A stretch of DNA of 64,000 nt from positions 1,983,001-2,047,000 of the forward strand of contig CP060419.1 of NCBI GenBank assembly GCA_025232375.1, written 5' to 3'. Of this stretch, positions 1 through 11,351 are shown in pieces. The first letter of the stretch is position 1. Each line of letters opens with the position of its first letter. A model generated the notes under the pieces. That model was not told where the DNA came from. It worked only from the letters and a program-made list of their open reading frames with translations, and did no database searches. The position numbers were made by a program, and so were the translations under genes. The DNA is from Pseudoxanthomonas sp. NC8. GTDB lineage: Bacteria > Pseudomonadota > Gammaproteobacteria > Xanthomonadales > Xanthomonadaceae.

Positions 1-150
1 GAGGAATCCCTGCGCGCGGTCGAAGGCCGCCGCCTCAACACTGCCGCGCTCACCGGCCTGATCGGCCGCGGTGCGCTGGGCTGGGCCGGCCTGCTGGCCG
101 ACGCCCGCTACGGCGGCGCGCAGTCGCGCCTGCCGTCCACGGCCGCCTGA
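1..150 (+). CDS. C-terminal end of a probable beta-N-acetylhexosaminidase (NagZ), partial
   Basis: The frame is open from the first base to a TGA at 148-150 and gives 49 residues ending in RLPSTAA. Only the tail is present, so no catalytic motif can be seen. The guess of NagZ, a cytoplasmic glycosidase of peptidoglycan recycling, rests on position: in pseudomonads and xanthomonads nagZ sits directly upstream of a purine salvage gene of the type found here at 952. The tail itself (ALTGLIGRGALGWAGLLAD) is not diagnostic, so the name is tentative. The next gene begins 43 bases downstream on the same strand. Confidence 0.4.
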   Translation, partial: EESLRAVEGRRLNTAALTGLIGRGALGWAGLLADARYGGAQSRLPSTAA

Positions 151-193
151 CCGGCCCGCCTTCCACCACCACCCATTCCGGTAGCCCCATCCG

Positions 194-777
194 ATGTCCG
201 AACTCCTGATCGCCGAAGTCCTCGAAAGGTCCGACCTGCTGGTCGACCGTCCCGCCATCGACGCCGCCATCGCCTCCATGGCCGATGCCATCGCCCATGA
301 CTACATTGGCGACGTGCCGCCGCACCGCCTGGGCGACAGCTTCGTGCCGGTGTTCCTGACCGTGATGCACGGCGCCCTGCCCTTCGCCGGCCAGCTGGCG
401 CTGGAGCTGGGCGCGCGCGGCCTGGACCTGCAGTTCGACTACCTGCACGCGACGCGCTACCGCGGCCAGAACCAGGGCGGCGAACTGGTCTGGAAGCACC
501 GTCCGGCCACCTCGCTGTATGGCCGCCGCGTGCTGATCGCCGACGACATCCTCGACGAAGGCCATACCTGGCCGAAGTGCGCCGCTGGTGCATCGAACAG
601 GGCGCCACCGACGTGCGCATCGCCGCGCTCACGGTCAAGCAGCACGACCGCTGCGTCGACGGCGTGCGCGCCGACTACGTCGGCCTGACCGTGCCCGACC
701 GCTACGTGTTCGGTTTCGGTATGGACTACTCCGAGCAGGGCCGCAACCTGCCCGCCATCTACGCGCTGAAGGACTAG
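194..777 (+). CDS. hpt: hypoxanthine-guanine phosphoribosyltransferase
   Basis: The enzyme joins hypoxanthine or guanine to PRPP in purine salvage and acts in the cytoplasm. The type I PRTase signature is clear: the hydrophobic stretch followed by two acidic residues and a loop (VLIADDILDEGHT, around residues 116-128) is the PRPP-binding motif, and the C-terminal half has the expected VGLTVPDRYVFGFGMDYSE region. Length (about 194 aa) is usual for the family. The frame breaks near 567: the sequence reads ACCTGGCC where the protein requires ACCCTGGCC, so one C is missing at a CCTGG site, and the true C-terminus continues in the next frame to the TAG at 775-777. I treat this as a sequence error. 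The stop codon lies inside the left arm of the inverted-repeat element that follows. Confidence 0.88.
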
Positions 778-947
778 GGCCTGTCAACGCGACTAGGACA
801 GGCCACGCCGCGCTTGAACGCGTGCAGGACAAGGAAGAACGAGAGAGTTTATGTCGATAAGCGAGCGAGTGATGACGCGGTACTGCGCGTGTTCAAGCAC
901 GGCCCTTCGGGTTGTCGTGACCTGCCCCAATCGCGTTGACAGGCCCT
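776..947. mobile_element. MITE-like element with 17-bp perfect terminal inverted repeats
   Basis: AGGGCCTGTCAACGCGA at 776-792 is repeated as its exact reverse complement at 931-947. Inside there is further imperfect symmetry (a GCTTGAAC segment near 810 and GTTCAAGC near 890). The unit is 172 bp and has no transposase, as expected of a non-autonomous miniature element. The minus strand can encode a short peptide (about 40 residues, containing YRVITRSL) that I do not consider a gene. It separates hpt from mtnP, overlaps the hpt stop codon, and ends 4 bases before the mtnP start. No second copy was seen in this window. Confidence 0.6.
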
Positions 948-951
948 GAGC

Positions 952-1692
952 ATGGACATCGCCCTGGCCGTGATCGGCGGCACCGGCGTCTACCGCCTGG
1001 CCGCGCTCGAGGACGTGGAAGCGCGCCACGTCGACACGCCCTACGGCGCGCCGTCCGGGCCGTTGCGCATCGGCCGGCTGGGCGAGCAGCGGATCGCGTT
1101 CCTGGCCCGCCATGGCGAGGGCCACGCGCTGCCGCCACACCGGGTCAACTACCGCGCCAACCTGCATGCACTCAGGCACATCGGGGCGCGGCGGGTGCTG
1201 GCGCTGAACACCGTCGGCGGCATCACCGACGGCTACGGCCCGCGCGTGCTGGCCTGCCCGGACCAGCTGATCGACTACACCTGGGGCCGCGAGTCGACCT
1301 TCTGGGACGGCGAAGGCGAAGCCCTGCACGTGGACTTCGGCCATCCCTACAGCCCGATGTTCCGGCACAAGGTGCTGGCTGCAGCGCGGGTGACCGGCGC
1401 ACGCGTGGTCGACGGCGGCTGCTACGGCGCCACCGGGGCCCGCGGCTGGAGACCAACGCCGAGATCGCGCGCATGCGCCGCGACGGTTGCGACCTTGGTC
1501 GGCATGACCGGCATGCCCGAGGCCGCGCTGGCCCGCGAGCTGGGCCTGGAGTACGCCTGCCTGGCGATCGTGGCCAACTGGGCCGCCGGCTGCGGCGACG
1601 CCCGGGAGATCACCCTGGCCGAAGTGCTGGACAACGTCGCCGCCGCCTCGTCCGGCCTGCCGGAACTGGTCGCCGAGCTCGCCCGCGGTTGA
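952..1692 (+). CDS. mtnP: S-methyl-5'-thioinosine / methylthioadenosine phosphorylase family protein
   Basis: This is a purine nucleoside phosphorylase of the MTAP/MTIP group, which splits methylthio-nucleosides with phosphate in the methionine salvage route. The N-terminal VIGGTGVY loop, [21 protein letters not shown] and the C-terminal VGMTGMPEA and AIVANWAAG segments are typical. Length is about 246 aa. Residues around 160-180 read as nonsense between two compensating indels, near 1434 (a CCAGG context, expected ATQGPRLETN) and near 1489 (CCTTGGTC where CCTGGTC is required). Corrected, the segment reads [25 protein letters not shown]. The pairing with hpt points to purine salvage. MTIP and MTAP specificity cannot be separated by eye. 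Confidence 0.82.
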   Translation: MDIALAVIGGTGVYRLAALEDVEARHVDTPYGAPSGPLRIGRLGEQRIAFLARHGEGHALPPHRVNYRANLHALRHIGARRVLALNTVGGITDGYGPRVLACPDQLIDYTWGRESTFWDGEGEALHVDFGHPYSPMFRHKVLAAARVTGARVVDGGCYGATGARGWRPTPRSRACAATVATLVGMTGMPEAALARELGLEYACLAIVANWAAGCGDAREITLAEVLDNVAAASSGLPELVAELARG

Positions 1693-1753
1693 GTCGCCGG
1701 CACGGTCGGCGACAGTGTTAGCGGTAACTCTTGCATCTGATACCACGCGCGCA

Positions 1754-1782
1754 TTGTCAGGCGCCGCGCGGCTTTGCATACT
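1754..1782 (+). promoter_or_regulatory. candidate sigma-70 promoter of the cold-shock gene
   Basis: TTGTCA at 1754-1759 and CATACT at 1777-1782 are separated by 17 bases. They lie about 50 bases upstream of the cold-shock start codon, leaving a leader of the size usual for csp genes. This is a motif call only. Confidence 0.45.
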
Positions 1783-1834
1783 CCGCCTCGCGGCAATCGC
1801 CGCGCATTCCGTCAATCAAGGATTACGCAGCATC

Positions 1835-2042
1835 ATGGCCAACGGTACCGTCAAGTGGTTCAACGACGCCAAGGGTTTCGGCTTCATTTCGCCGGAAGAT
1901 GGCAGCGCGGACGTGTTCGCACACTTCTCCGCGATCAACTCCAAGGGTTTCCGCTCCCTCAGGGAAGGTCAGCGGGTGAGCTATGAGGTGACCCGGGGCC
2001 CGAAGGGCGCGCCGGGCCTCGAACATCACGCCGCTCGACTGA
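1835..2042 (+). CDS. cold-shock domain protein (CspA family)
   Basis: A single OB-fold cold-shock domain with the RNA-binding motifs KGFGFI (RNP1) and DVFAHFS (RNP2). Such proteins bind single-stranded RNA or DNA and act as RNA chaperones or antiterminators in the cytoplasm. ATG at 1835 gives [18 protein letters not shown], the classic start. Near 2010 the sequence reads GCGCCGGGCC where the family requires GCGCAGGCC ([12 protein letters not shown] and stop). The shift makes the raw frame run on, but the expected TGA is at 2040-2042, giving about 68 aa, the usual length. A strong terminator follows at 2069. Confidence 0.88.
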
Positions 2043-2068
2043 TCCGCTCCGGAGCAGGTCCTGCGAAG

Positions 2069-2095
2069 ACCCCGCCGCGAGGCGGGGTTTTTTTG
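2069..2095 (+). terminator. rho-independent terminator after the cold-shock gene
   Basis: ACCCCGCC and GGCGGGGT flank a GCGA loop, followed by a run of seven T. It starts 27 bases after the corrected cold-shock stop. Confidence 0.85.
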
Positions 2096-2266
2096 CGGTT
2101 GCGGGCGCTGTCCCGGGCAGGAACGTGCCGCGGTGCAGGCGCCGTCGGCATGGACCGCGCAGCGCCCTCGCGGTGACGGCACGCAGGCGGACACGACCAA
2201 GGGACGGACGCCGCCTTCGCGGCGATGTCACCGCACGGCCGGAATGCCCGGCCGTGCGGTCGTCGC

Positions 2267-5200
2267 TCAGGGTGGTGTCACCGTGACCTGCGCCGGCCGC
2301 GCCGCGCCGGTGCCACGCAGGGTCGGCTGGTACATGTCCTCGGCCTGCGGCGGCGGCACCGTATACACGCCCGGCGTCACCGCGCGCACCAGGTAGTACA
2401 GGCGCGCGGTGGCGCCCTGGTCCAGCGACAGCGCGGCGACGTAGCGGTCGTCGCGGTACTCCTCGTGCTGGAGGTCGGCCTGCTCGCTGCGCTCGGACAG
2501 GGCCACGCCTTCGACCTGCACGCCGTCCCACTGCGCGCTGTCACCGAGGTTGAGGTTCTCGGCTTCCAGGCCGGCCGGCAGCAGGTCTGTCACCAGCGCG
2601 TTCGGCATCGCCTGGTCGGCCTCCACCGTCAGCCGCGCGACCAAGGGGATATGGCCTTCCTTGAGCGCTCCGCCCTTTGGGGCTTGCCGTCGGTCAGGAA
2701 CCAGTCGCGGCTGACCCCGACCCTGCGCTTGTCTTCCGCCGGTGGCTGCCGCGGGATGCCCGCGACCTCGATGCTCGCGTAGTACGGGCCGCCCTCGGGT
2801 TCGAAGCGCACGCCCGCGGCGAGCGCGGCGTGGTCGAAACGCCGCGAGAGGCTGGCGACGGGTTCCAGCGCCTGCGCCTTGGCCGCCGGATACCAGGCGG
2901 CCGGCCAGCTTGCGCCCGCCGCCGGCGTCGAGCGCGCGGCCCAGCCGCGCCAGCGCCATCTGCTCCTGCGTGCTCAGCCAGAGCCGGCCGCTGCCGTCTT
3001 CGTCGCGGCGCACCTGCAACGCCCCGCGCCAGGTCCACCGCGCGCGCGTCGTACTTCGCGTCCGCGCGGCCGCGTTCGTGCAGCAGCGCGATCATCAGCG
3101 CGTCGTCGCGGACGCGGCTGCTGTAGTCGCCCAGCCACGCCGGAGCAGCGTCCGGATCGCGGGCGAAACCTGCGGCGATCGCCGCCGCACCGCGCTTGCC
3201 ATCGCCCTGCAGGACCAGCGCCAGTAGGCCCAGCTGGACCAGCGGCAGGCCGGTCAGGCTGTCGCCCTTTTTTATGGTCATAGAGCGCGCGCAGCGTGCC
3301 CAGCGGCGCACGGTTGACCCGGGCCAGGACATAGCCGGCATAGGCGCGGTTGGCGAAACGCAGGTGGTCGCGATGGTCGCTGCCGTAGAACTGCTCGCCG
3401 CCGGCCAGCAGGTCCTCGGACAGGCGATCCAGCGCCTTCTGCAGCACCCCGTCGGGCACGGCGAACCCGGCTTCGCGCGCGTCGAGCAGGAAGTCGACGA
3501 TGTACGGGGTCAGGACCGGCACCGTGCCGCCGCCGTCACCGCCCCACATCGAGAAATGCCCGCTGCCGGCCTGCATCGCCGCCAGCCTGCCGAGCGCGCC
3601 TTCCAGGCGTGCGCGGCGCGTGGCGGCGTCCAGCCCGGTGCTGCCCAGCCGCTGCGCGGTCGCCGCATCCATCACCAGCGCGGCGTAGGCCTTGCTGGTG
3701 GTCTGCTCGGCGCAGCCGTAGGGATAGTCGAGCAGGCCCTGCAGCGCGCTGGCGAACGGGATCGGCGGCGAAGCGCTCACCCGCAGGCGCACGTCGACCG
3801 TGTCGGCGATCAGGCCCTCGGCAAGCGACGCGTCGAGCACCAGCGGCGCCGCGTTCTCGAGCACCCGGGTCTGGGTGCGCAGCACGCCTTACCACGCCGC
3901 GCGAACGGGCAGCTCGTAGCGCCGGTCCACCGCGTAGCCGCCGCCGTCCACCCGCACCCGGACCTTCGCAACTGCATTCCCCGGCTGCGCCAGCAGCGGG
4001 AATTCGAGCGTGGTCTTGGCACCGTCCTCCAGCCGCACGCGGCGCTGGCCTTCGCCCACCGACAACGGCCCTTCGCCATCGACCCGGACCCGGAACTCAC
4101 CGCCCGCGCCGCTGAAGTTCTGCACGTCCAGGCTCACCGTGCCGCGGTCGCCGGGCGCCAGCACGCGCGGCATGCCCGCCTCGGCGACCACCGGCGCGCG
4201 CACCAGCGCCTCGCCGTCGCGCTTGCCGTAACGATCGTCGGAATAGACCAGCGCCGACACCCGCAAGGTGCCATTGAAATCCGGCAGCGGCAGCTTCAGC
4301 CGCGCGTTGCCCTGCGCGTCCAGCGCCACCGGTCCGGAGAACAGGTCCACGGTCTGCACCCGCGCGGTCGGCCGCCGCGCCTGCGGCAGCGCTTCCAGCG
4401 CGATGTCGCCACCGAAGCGCAGGCGCGCATTGCCGCCGGCGAAGCTCTCGATCACCCGCCCGTATACGTCGTAGGCATCGGTGGTAAGGCGGCGCTGGGC
4501 GAAGAAATGCGCGTTGGCGTCGGGCACCGGGAAACGGGTGATGTTGAGGATGCCCACGTCGGTCGCCGAGACGGTGACGTGCGCCTTGCGCCCGGCCAGC
4601 TGCGGCACGCTGACCGTCACCGGCAGGTCCTGTTGCGGCCGGCTCTGCGCCGGGAACTTCAGGCCCACGGCGACCATGGCGGTCGTCGCGGCTCATCGGC
4701 ACGTGGGCCACGCCCACCGCGCGGGCCGGGGTGACCTGGCTGGTCGCCGAGCCGCCACGGAACACCAGCGCGGTGATGTAGACGTCGTGCCGCTCCCAGT
4801 CGGCGGTGACCGGGATCTCGAAGGTGCCGCCGGCCTTGCCGTCCTGCCCGCGCAGTTCGATGTCGTGCGCATAGAGCAGCCGGTCGCTTTCCACCAGCAG
4901 CACGCCGCGACCGGCATGCGGCGGGGTCACGGTGACCTTCAGCGTGTCGCCGGCGCGGTAGCCGGTGCGGTCCAGGCGAGCTTGACCTTGTCCGGGCGCG
5001 CGTCCGGCCCGCGGTTGTCGTCGCCCCAGCTCCAGCCGGCGCGGAACGGATAGCGCATGGTCAGGCCGGTGGCCGGGTCGAGCACGTCGACGCGGTACTC
5101 GCCCCACTCCACCGGGAAGTCGAAGCGCGCCGCGGTGGCGGCCACGTCGACCGTGCGGGTCTGCACGTTCTCGAAGCGGCGGGTGAAGTCGTAATCCCAG

Positions 5201-7247
5201 CCGCCGTCGTCCTCGTAGCGCCAGTGGTAGTCGCGCAGTTCGCGCACCAGGGTCACCTTGAGGCCCTTCGCCGGCTGCGGCTTGCCCTGCGCGTCGACGC
5301 GGACCAGTTCGAAGCGTGCGTTGGCGTTGGCGTCGGCGCCGTCGGCCTCGTCGAACAGCGGGCGCACGCCGACCAGCGCCGGCGCCGGCCACAGCACGCG
5401 CTGCAGGCTGCGGTTGACCGGACGGCCGCCGCTCTCGTGGACGCTGCCGGCCACCGTCACCTGGACCGGCGTGGCCGCCTTGGCGGCTTCCTCGGGCAGG
5501 GGCAGCGCGGTCTCGATCCGGCCCTGCGGATCGAGCGCCTGGTCGAGCACGTCGCGCGGCTCGCCCGGCAGCTCCACGGTAGGATCGCCGAACGCGTAGC
5601 CCGGCAGGCCTTCGACCGGCTGCCGCGCCACGGCCAGCGCCATCCTGGCGGTGAAGCGGTTGCCCGCCGCCGGCGCGCCGTACAGGTACGCCGCCTCGGC
5701 CTGCAGCTTCAACGGCTGGCCGGGCCTGATCGTGGGCTGGTCCTTCGGCGTGGTAAGGTCCAGCTTCAGGCGCTCCGGCAGGAACTCCTCGATCCGCAGG
5801 TACATGCCCTGCACAGCGTCCTTGCCGGCGGGATCGGTGCGGAACTCGACCTGCCAGTGTCCGGTGGGCGCATCCCCGGGTATGGCCTGCTCGAAGGCGT
5901 AGTAGCCCTGCGCGCCGGCCTCCAGCCGGGTCTCGCGGAACACGCGCCCGTCAGGCTGCTTCAGGCGCAGGAACAGCGGCTGCGCGCCGGCCTTGCCTGC
6001 GGCCGGCGGCGGCAACGCCTTGCCGTCGCCGTCGCGCAGCAGGGCCGAGATCCGCACCGTCTCGCCCGGCCGGTACAGGTCGCGCCCGGACCAGGCTGAA
6101 CACGTCGAAGTCCGCCTGCGCACGGCCGCTGACCGCGAACTCGGACAGGTCCAGCGCCGGCTGGTTGAACGGCAGCAGCGAAACGTCCTTGCCGCGCCTT
6201 ACCACCAGCACCTGGCTGGCGTCCAGCCGGTATTCCAGCAGCGCATTGCCGTTGCCGTCGGTGGCGGACTTCAGCACCGCCTCGCCCGCCGCGTCGAGCA
6301 CCCGCAGCTCCACGCCCTTCAGCGGCGCGCCGTCATGCAGCGAGGCGGCGTGCACGTACAGCGTGTCGCGGTAGGCACGCGTGTGCAGGCCGATGTCGCT
6401 GACGGTGAAGAACGCGGTGTCGTACTGGTCGGTGAACTGGCCGACCCGGCGCAGCACGGCGAAGTACAGGCCCGGCTGCTGCAGCTCGGTGATCTCCTGC
6501 ACCGGCAGGTAGTTGAGCACGCGCTCGTTGCGCTCGCCGCCGAGCACGAAGCGGTTGAGGTAGACCGGCTCGGCCAGCTCGCGCAGCGGAGCCTAGTCGT
6601 CGTAGTCGTGGTCCAGCTCCCAGCCGCCGCGGCGGCCGCCGCGCTGGAACTGGGCGAAGAAGCGTGGCAGTTCGCCCTCGCGCACGCGCAGGAACTCCAC
6701 GTCCACTTCCGGCACGTTCACCGAGACCACCGGCAGGCCGCGGCTCTCGCGCGCCGGCAGCACGCTGCCCTGCGAAGCGAAACCCGCCACCGGGTCCAGC
6801 TCGCCGGTATGGATCGTTTTCTTCAGCGACTGCGCCAGACGGCTGCCGTCGGCGGCGAGCAGGCCGGCCGCCACGCTCACGGTGTAATCGCGGGCCGGCT
6901 CGACGAACGGGTAGCGCAGGGTCTTGCCGTCGTCCGACAGGGTCCAGCCCGATTCGCCTGATCCGGCCGGCTCGACGGTCAGCAGCTCGTCGAATGCCTG
7001 CGTGCCCACCAGCGGGCGGGAAAACTCCGGGCGAGGGCCAGGTTGCCATCGTGCTGGTCAGGCCACGCCCGGACCATGGGGCAAAGCCGCTGACTTCCTC
7101 GCGCTTGGCCTGCAGCTTCTCGCCGCCGGCCTCGGGCAGCTGCCCACCCGGATTGCGCTGGCAGGCGGCCGCAAGCAGCAGCGCCAGCACGACCATGCCC
7201 AGTCCGGCCAGCCGCCGGCCGCGCGTCCCCTTCCCCATCCACCACAT
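2267..7247 (-). CDS. bacterial alpha-2-macroglobulin family lipoprotein
   Basis: A protein of about 1,650 residues. The start at 7247 gives a lipoprotein signal peptide with the lipobox LLLAAAC, so the protein should be anchored in the periplasm. It contains macroglobulin-type beta domains and, at 3712-3714, the cysteine of PYGCAEQTTS, which matches the C-x-E-Q thioester motif of the family and suggests covalent trapping of proteases. The C-terminal half has the helical thioester-domain repeats and ends in a receptor-binding-like domain. In many bacteria the gene sits beside pbpC, but pbpC is not seen here. The frame is broken about seven times (near 2690, 3010, 3280, 3888, 4680, 4975, 6090, 6590 and 7010); homology is continuous across the breaks, so I take these as sequence errors rather than a pseudogene. 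Confidence 0.85.
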
Positions 7248-7328
7248 GCGTCGCGCTCCGTGCCACGTTGCGCCGAGTATAGGCGGCGCAACGCCCTGCG
7301 CGACGACGTTCCAGCGGTGACGCCGCGC

Positions 7329-8845
7329 TCAGTCGCGCGCGGCCACCGCGGCGGCCACCGCCTCGAACAGGCGGCGCATGTCCAGCGGACGCTCCAGGCG
7401 CTGCAACGGCATGCCGTCCGGCACCTGCGACGGATCGAAAGGCGCCTCGGCGTCCTCGATCACGATCGCCGGACCGCAATAGCCGGACTCGTGCATCGTC
7501 GACAGCAGCATCTCGGCGGGGAACAGGGTGATGCCCGAATCCACCACCACCACCTCCGGATTGCCGGCCTCGGCCCAGCGTCGCAATGCGGCCGCGCCAT
7601 CGGCGCTGAGGTCGGGCCGGTAGCCCTGGCTGGCCAATGCATTGGCAAGCAGCGACAGGCGCGTGCCTTCGCGCACCACCAGCAGGATCCGTTCGCCCTG
7701 CCCGGCCTTGGCGGGCACCTGCAGGCCGGCGTCACTCCTCCTCGGCCTCGACCGGAGCCGGCAGCCACAGCTCGAAACGGGTGCCTGGCCGGGCGCGCTG
7801 GACACCGCGATGCGGCCACCGCAGCCCTCGACGATCCGCTTGCACGAAACCAGGCCAGGCCGGTACCGTTGGCCTTGGTGGTGAAGAACGGGGTGAACAG
7901 CTGGGAGGCGGTCGCCTCGTCCATGCCCTCGCCGGTATCGGCCACGACCAGGCGGACGCCGCCCTCGGCCTCCTCCGCCACCAGTTCCAGCCGGCCGCCG
8001 GCGGGCATGGCCTGGATCGCGTTGAGCGACAGGTTGAGCAGGCACTGCTGCAGCTCGGTGTAGTTCGCATCCAGCGCCAGTTCGGGGTCGTCCTGGCGCA
8101 CCTCGAGCTGCACGCCGCGCGGCAGGCTGCCCTTGAGCAGCAGCTGCACCGCATGGAACAGGTCGCGCAGCAGGAACCGCTCGCTGGCCCGGCGCGAACC
8201 GCGCACGAACGAGAGCATCGACTCGGCCATCTCGTGTGGCCGCGCCGCCCGCACTCGGCGACCACCGTGGCCAGCTGGCGCAGGCGCGGGTCGTCGCTGC
8301 GCTGGGCGATCAGGTCCGGCACGATCAGCAGCGGCTGCAGGATGTTGCGCAGGTCGTGGCTCAGGCCGGCGGCCAGCAGCGACAGGCTTTCCAGCCGCTG
8401 GGTCCGCATCAGCTCGGCCTCGACACGGGCGCGCTCGGCCTCGGTCCGTGCTTCGCGCAGCGCCCGGTCCACCGCCGCGGGCAGGCGCGCGCTGCTGTGC
8501 TTGAGGATGTAGTCGTTGGCACCCTCGTGCAGCGCGGCCACCGCCACGTCCTCGCCGATGGTGCCGGAGACGAAGATGAAAGGCAGGTGCGGCGCGTGTG
8601 CGCGGACGATGCGCAGCGCGTCATGCCCGGAGAACCCGGGCATCGACAGGTCCGACAGGACGATGTCGGGACGGCGCGTGGCCAACGCTTCGCGCAGCGC
8701 GGCCTCGTCGTCCACGCGCAGGTAGTCGGCGACTAAGGCCCGCGTCCTCCAGCTGCAGCTGCAGCAGTTCGGCGTCCTCGGGCGAATCCTCCACGAACAG
8801 GACCCGCAGTCGCGCTTCCCTGCTGATCGCGCGCAACGGTGCCAT
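7329..8845 (-). CDS. hybrid sensor histidine kinase with N-terminal receiver domain
   Basis: Starting at 8845 the order is: a receiver domain (VLFVEDSPEDAELL, phospho-acceptor Asp in VLSDLSMPG), a dimerisation/H-box segment (GLSHDLRNILQP), an ATPase domain (N box NLSLNAIQAMP, G1 box DTGEGMD, TTKANGTGLG), and a C-terminal receiver-like domain (ILLVVREGTRLSLL, VVVVDSG) that looks degenerate. About 505 aa, no membrane segment, so cytoplasmic. It probably takes a signal from a partner kinase through its receiver. The start is 3 bases past the stop of the response regulator gene, so the genes should be co-transcribed. The frame is broken near 8735, 8245, 7850 and 7790. Confidence 0.8.
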
Positions 8846-8848
8846 CGA

Positions 8849-9291
8849 TCAGCCTTCGCCGCCCGGGGTGGCGTTGATCACCGCCCAGAACTTGCCGAGC
8901 GTCTTGACCGCGGCGAAGAACTGCTCGACGTCCACCGGCTTGACCACATAGGCGTTCACGCCCGGGTCCCAGCTGTGGACAGGTCGCTCTCCTCGCGCGA
9001 GGAGGACAGGATCACCACCGGAATCCGGCGCAGCTTCTCGTCGGCGCGGATCCGCCGAAGGACCTCCAGCCCGTCCATGCGTGGCATCTTGATGTCGAGC
9101 AGCAGCACCGCCGGCTCCTCGTCCGGGCGGTCGGCGAAGCGGCCCTTGCGCTGCAGGTACTCCATGGCCTCGACGCCGTCCTCGACATGGACGATCGGGT
9201 TGGTAAGGTTGGCCTCGCGCAGCGCGTCGATGGCCATCTCGGCGTCGGCGGTGCTGTCTTCGGCCAGCAGGATGGTGCGGATCGCGCTCAT
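8849..9291 (-). CDS. single-domain response regulator
   Basis: A stand-alone receiver of about 147 aa with no output domain. The acidic pair ([13 protein letters not shown]), the phospho-acceptor Asp ([16 protein letters not shown]), the Thr/Ser position (VILSSS) and the conserved Lys ([10 protein letters not shown]) are all present. It resembles Rcp1-type regulators that work with phytochrome-like or CHASE3 kinases. The ATG at 9289-9291 overlaps the TGA of the upstream kinase gene (ATGA), and the next kinase starts 3 bases after its stop, so it is probably the phosphate shuttle between the two. One frame break near 8982. Confidence 0.85.
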
Positions 9292-11152
9292 GCAGTGCTC
9301 TCTTCGAGGAATTCGGCATCCTGCACCGGCAGGATGAAGTGGAACGTCGCGCCCTCCCCGGGCGTCGACTCGGCCCAGACGCGGCCGCCGTGGCGGGCCA
9401 CGACCCGGCGCACGCTGGCTAAGGCCGATGCCGGTACCGGGGTACTCGCTGGCCTTGTGCAGCCGCTGGAACACACCGAACAGCTTGCCGGCATACTCCA
9501 TGTCGAAGCCCACGCCGTTGTCGCGGACGCTGAATTGCAGGTGGCCCGCTGGCGTCGTCTCGCAGGCCACCTCGATCACCGCCGGCTCGCTGCGCGCCGA
9601 ATACTTGACCGCGTTGCCGAGCAGGTTCAGCCAGACCTGGCGCATCATGTTCTCGTCGGCGACCGCCACCGGCAGCGGCGCGATGCGCCACTCGACCCGG
9701 TGCGCAGCCATCCCCTCGTCGACGTCGGCCTGGCGGTTGGCGTCCAGCACCGCCCGCGTTTCCTGCACCAGCGACTGCATGTCCACCGCCTGCAGCTTCA
9801 TCGCGTTGCGGCCCAGCCGCGAATACACCAGCAGGTCGTCGATCAGGGTCGACATCCGCCGCGCGGAGCCACCGATCACCTCCAGGTAGTGCATTCCCTT
9901 CTCGTCCAGCCCGTCCCCGAGATGGCGGGCGAGCTTGTCGGCGAATCCTGCCACATGACGCAGGGGGCACGCAGGTCGTGGGAAACCGAGTAGCTGAACG
10001 CTTCAAGCTCGCGGTTGACCTCGGTGACCTGGGCGACCTTGCCTTCCAGCTGCCGGTTCAGCTCGCCGATCCGGTGCTGGGCGGCCTTCTGCGCGCTGAT
10101 GTCGCTGACCGTCATCAGCGCCACGCTGTCATCCATGTCCGGCAGCTGCATGCGCCGGGCGTTGAGCAGCATGGTCCGGGTCACGCCGTCGGCGGTACGC
10201 TGGACATGCTCGAAATCCCACAGCTCTCGCCCGCGGGCGAGAACCTCGGAAAGGCGCTGGCGGATCACCGGGTCGCGCCACGCGCCATGGCCAACCTCGT
10301 CGAGTCGTTCATCGAGCTCGTCGCCACCTTCTTCGGCGTACAGCTCGGCGAAGGCGGTGTTGTGCATCACCACCCGCATATCCCGATCCAGCAGCACGAT
10401 CGGCTCGCGCACCGTATGCACGACCGCCAGGGCGCGCTCGCTGGCCTGGCGCACGGCGGCTTCCGAATCGGTGCGACGCAGTTCCAGCCGGTACAGCAGG
10501 TAGAACACGCCGCCCATCAGCGCAAGCTGGCCCAGCAGCGCCATAAGGCTCAGCCAGCGCACGCGCTGGCGCTGCTGTTCTGCGTAGGCGCTGCGCTCGG
10601 CGAGCAGGCCGCGTTCGGTGGCGAGGAAGGCATCGAACAGGTCGCGGACCCTGGTACTTGCCGTAGAGCTCGTCGACCAGCTCCGCGCGCTCGGCGGGCG
10701 TGACCCCCATCGCCATGCGCCGGGCCACCTCGACGCGACGCTGGATCAGGGTCTGCAGCCGGCCGATCAGTACCTGCTGCTCGGGGTTGTCGCGGCTGAG
10801 CATGGTCAGGTGCTGGAGCCGGGGTCGATCCGGCCGATGGCCTGCTCCAGACGCCTGCGCAGGTGCGGATTCGTGCTGCCGCCGCTCATGCCCAGGCCAA
10901 GCGAATCGGTTTCGCGGATCAGCGCCTCGAGTCCGTGCGCGGCCGCCTCGACCTCCCTGGGTATGCCGTACCCAGCGCTCGGCCTCCCTGGCTGTTGCCC
11001 GTCCACAGCCGGATCAGCATGAAAGGCACCAGCAGGATCAGGATCAGTGCCGAGACCAGCACCGGCAGCCGCCAGCGGACGTAGGACGTGGTGACGCGAT
11101 CCTGCAAGGAGACCTCTGCGTGTTCGGCTGTGGGATGCCAGCCCCGAATCAT
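9288..11152 (-). CDS. membrane sensor histidine kinase with CHASE3-like periplasmic domain
   Basis: From the ATG at 11150-11152: a first membrane helix ([19 protein letters not shown]), a helical periplasmic segment of about 170 residues with the look of a CHASE3 domain, a second helix ([19 protein letters not shown]), a PAS-like segment ([18 protein letters not shown]), a helical linker, the H-box [12 protein letters not shown], and an ATPase domain ([32 protein letters not shown]). It ends at a TGA overlapping the response regulator start. The domain order is like Cph1-type and cyanobacterial CHASE3 kinases. Breaks near 10975, 10810, 10650, 9960 and 9420. The signal is unknown. Confidence 0.8.
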
Positions 11153-11312
11153 GCCGTCGCCGCCTGCGTTTGTCAGGACCCGGCAGGCCGCCCGTCGTGG
11201 CGCCCGGAGGAAACGCAGCGGCTGACCGTCGGCGCGATCGTCGTCGCCGGGCCGGCATGGCGGGCATCGGCAACGGACCCGACGACCTTTCCGTGCCCGC
11301 TTCCGCACAACG

Positions 11313-11337
11313 AAAAAGGCCACCTGTGAAGGCGGCC
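11313..11337 (-). terminator. rho-independent terminator, minus strand
   Basis: On the minus strand GGCCGCCT and AGGTGGCC form a stem followed by five T (A run at 11313-11317). It lies just beyond the partial tRNA-Val copy at 11352, in the position where a terminator for the tRNA would have been before the island inserted. Confidence 0.6.
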
Positions 11338-11351
11338 CAAGTCATTGACGA

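Noticed and set aside
3196..4734. A 512-codon plus-strand frame
   Set aside because: Antisense to the alpha-2-macroglobulin gene, which has clear family motifs on the minus strand.
2267..7247. The alpha-2-macroglobulin gene as a decayed pseudogene
   Set aside because: Homology is continuous through all breaks and the thioester motif is intact; the breaks match the general error pattern.
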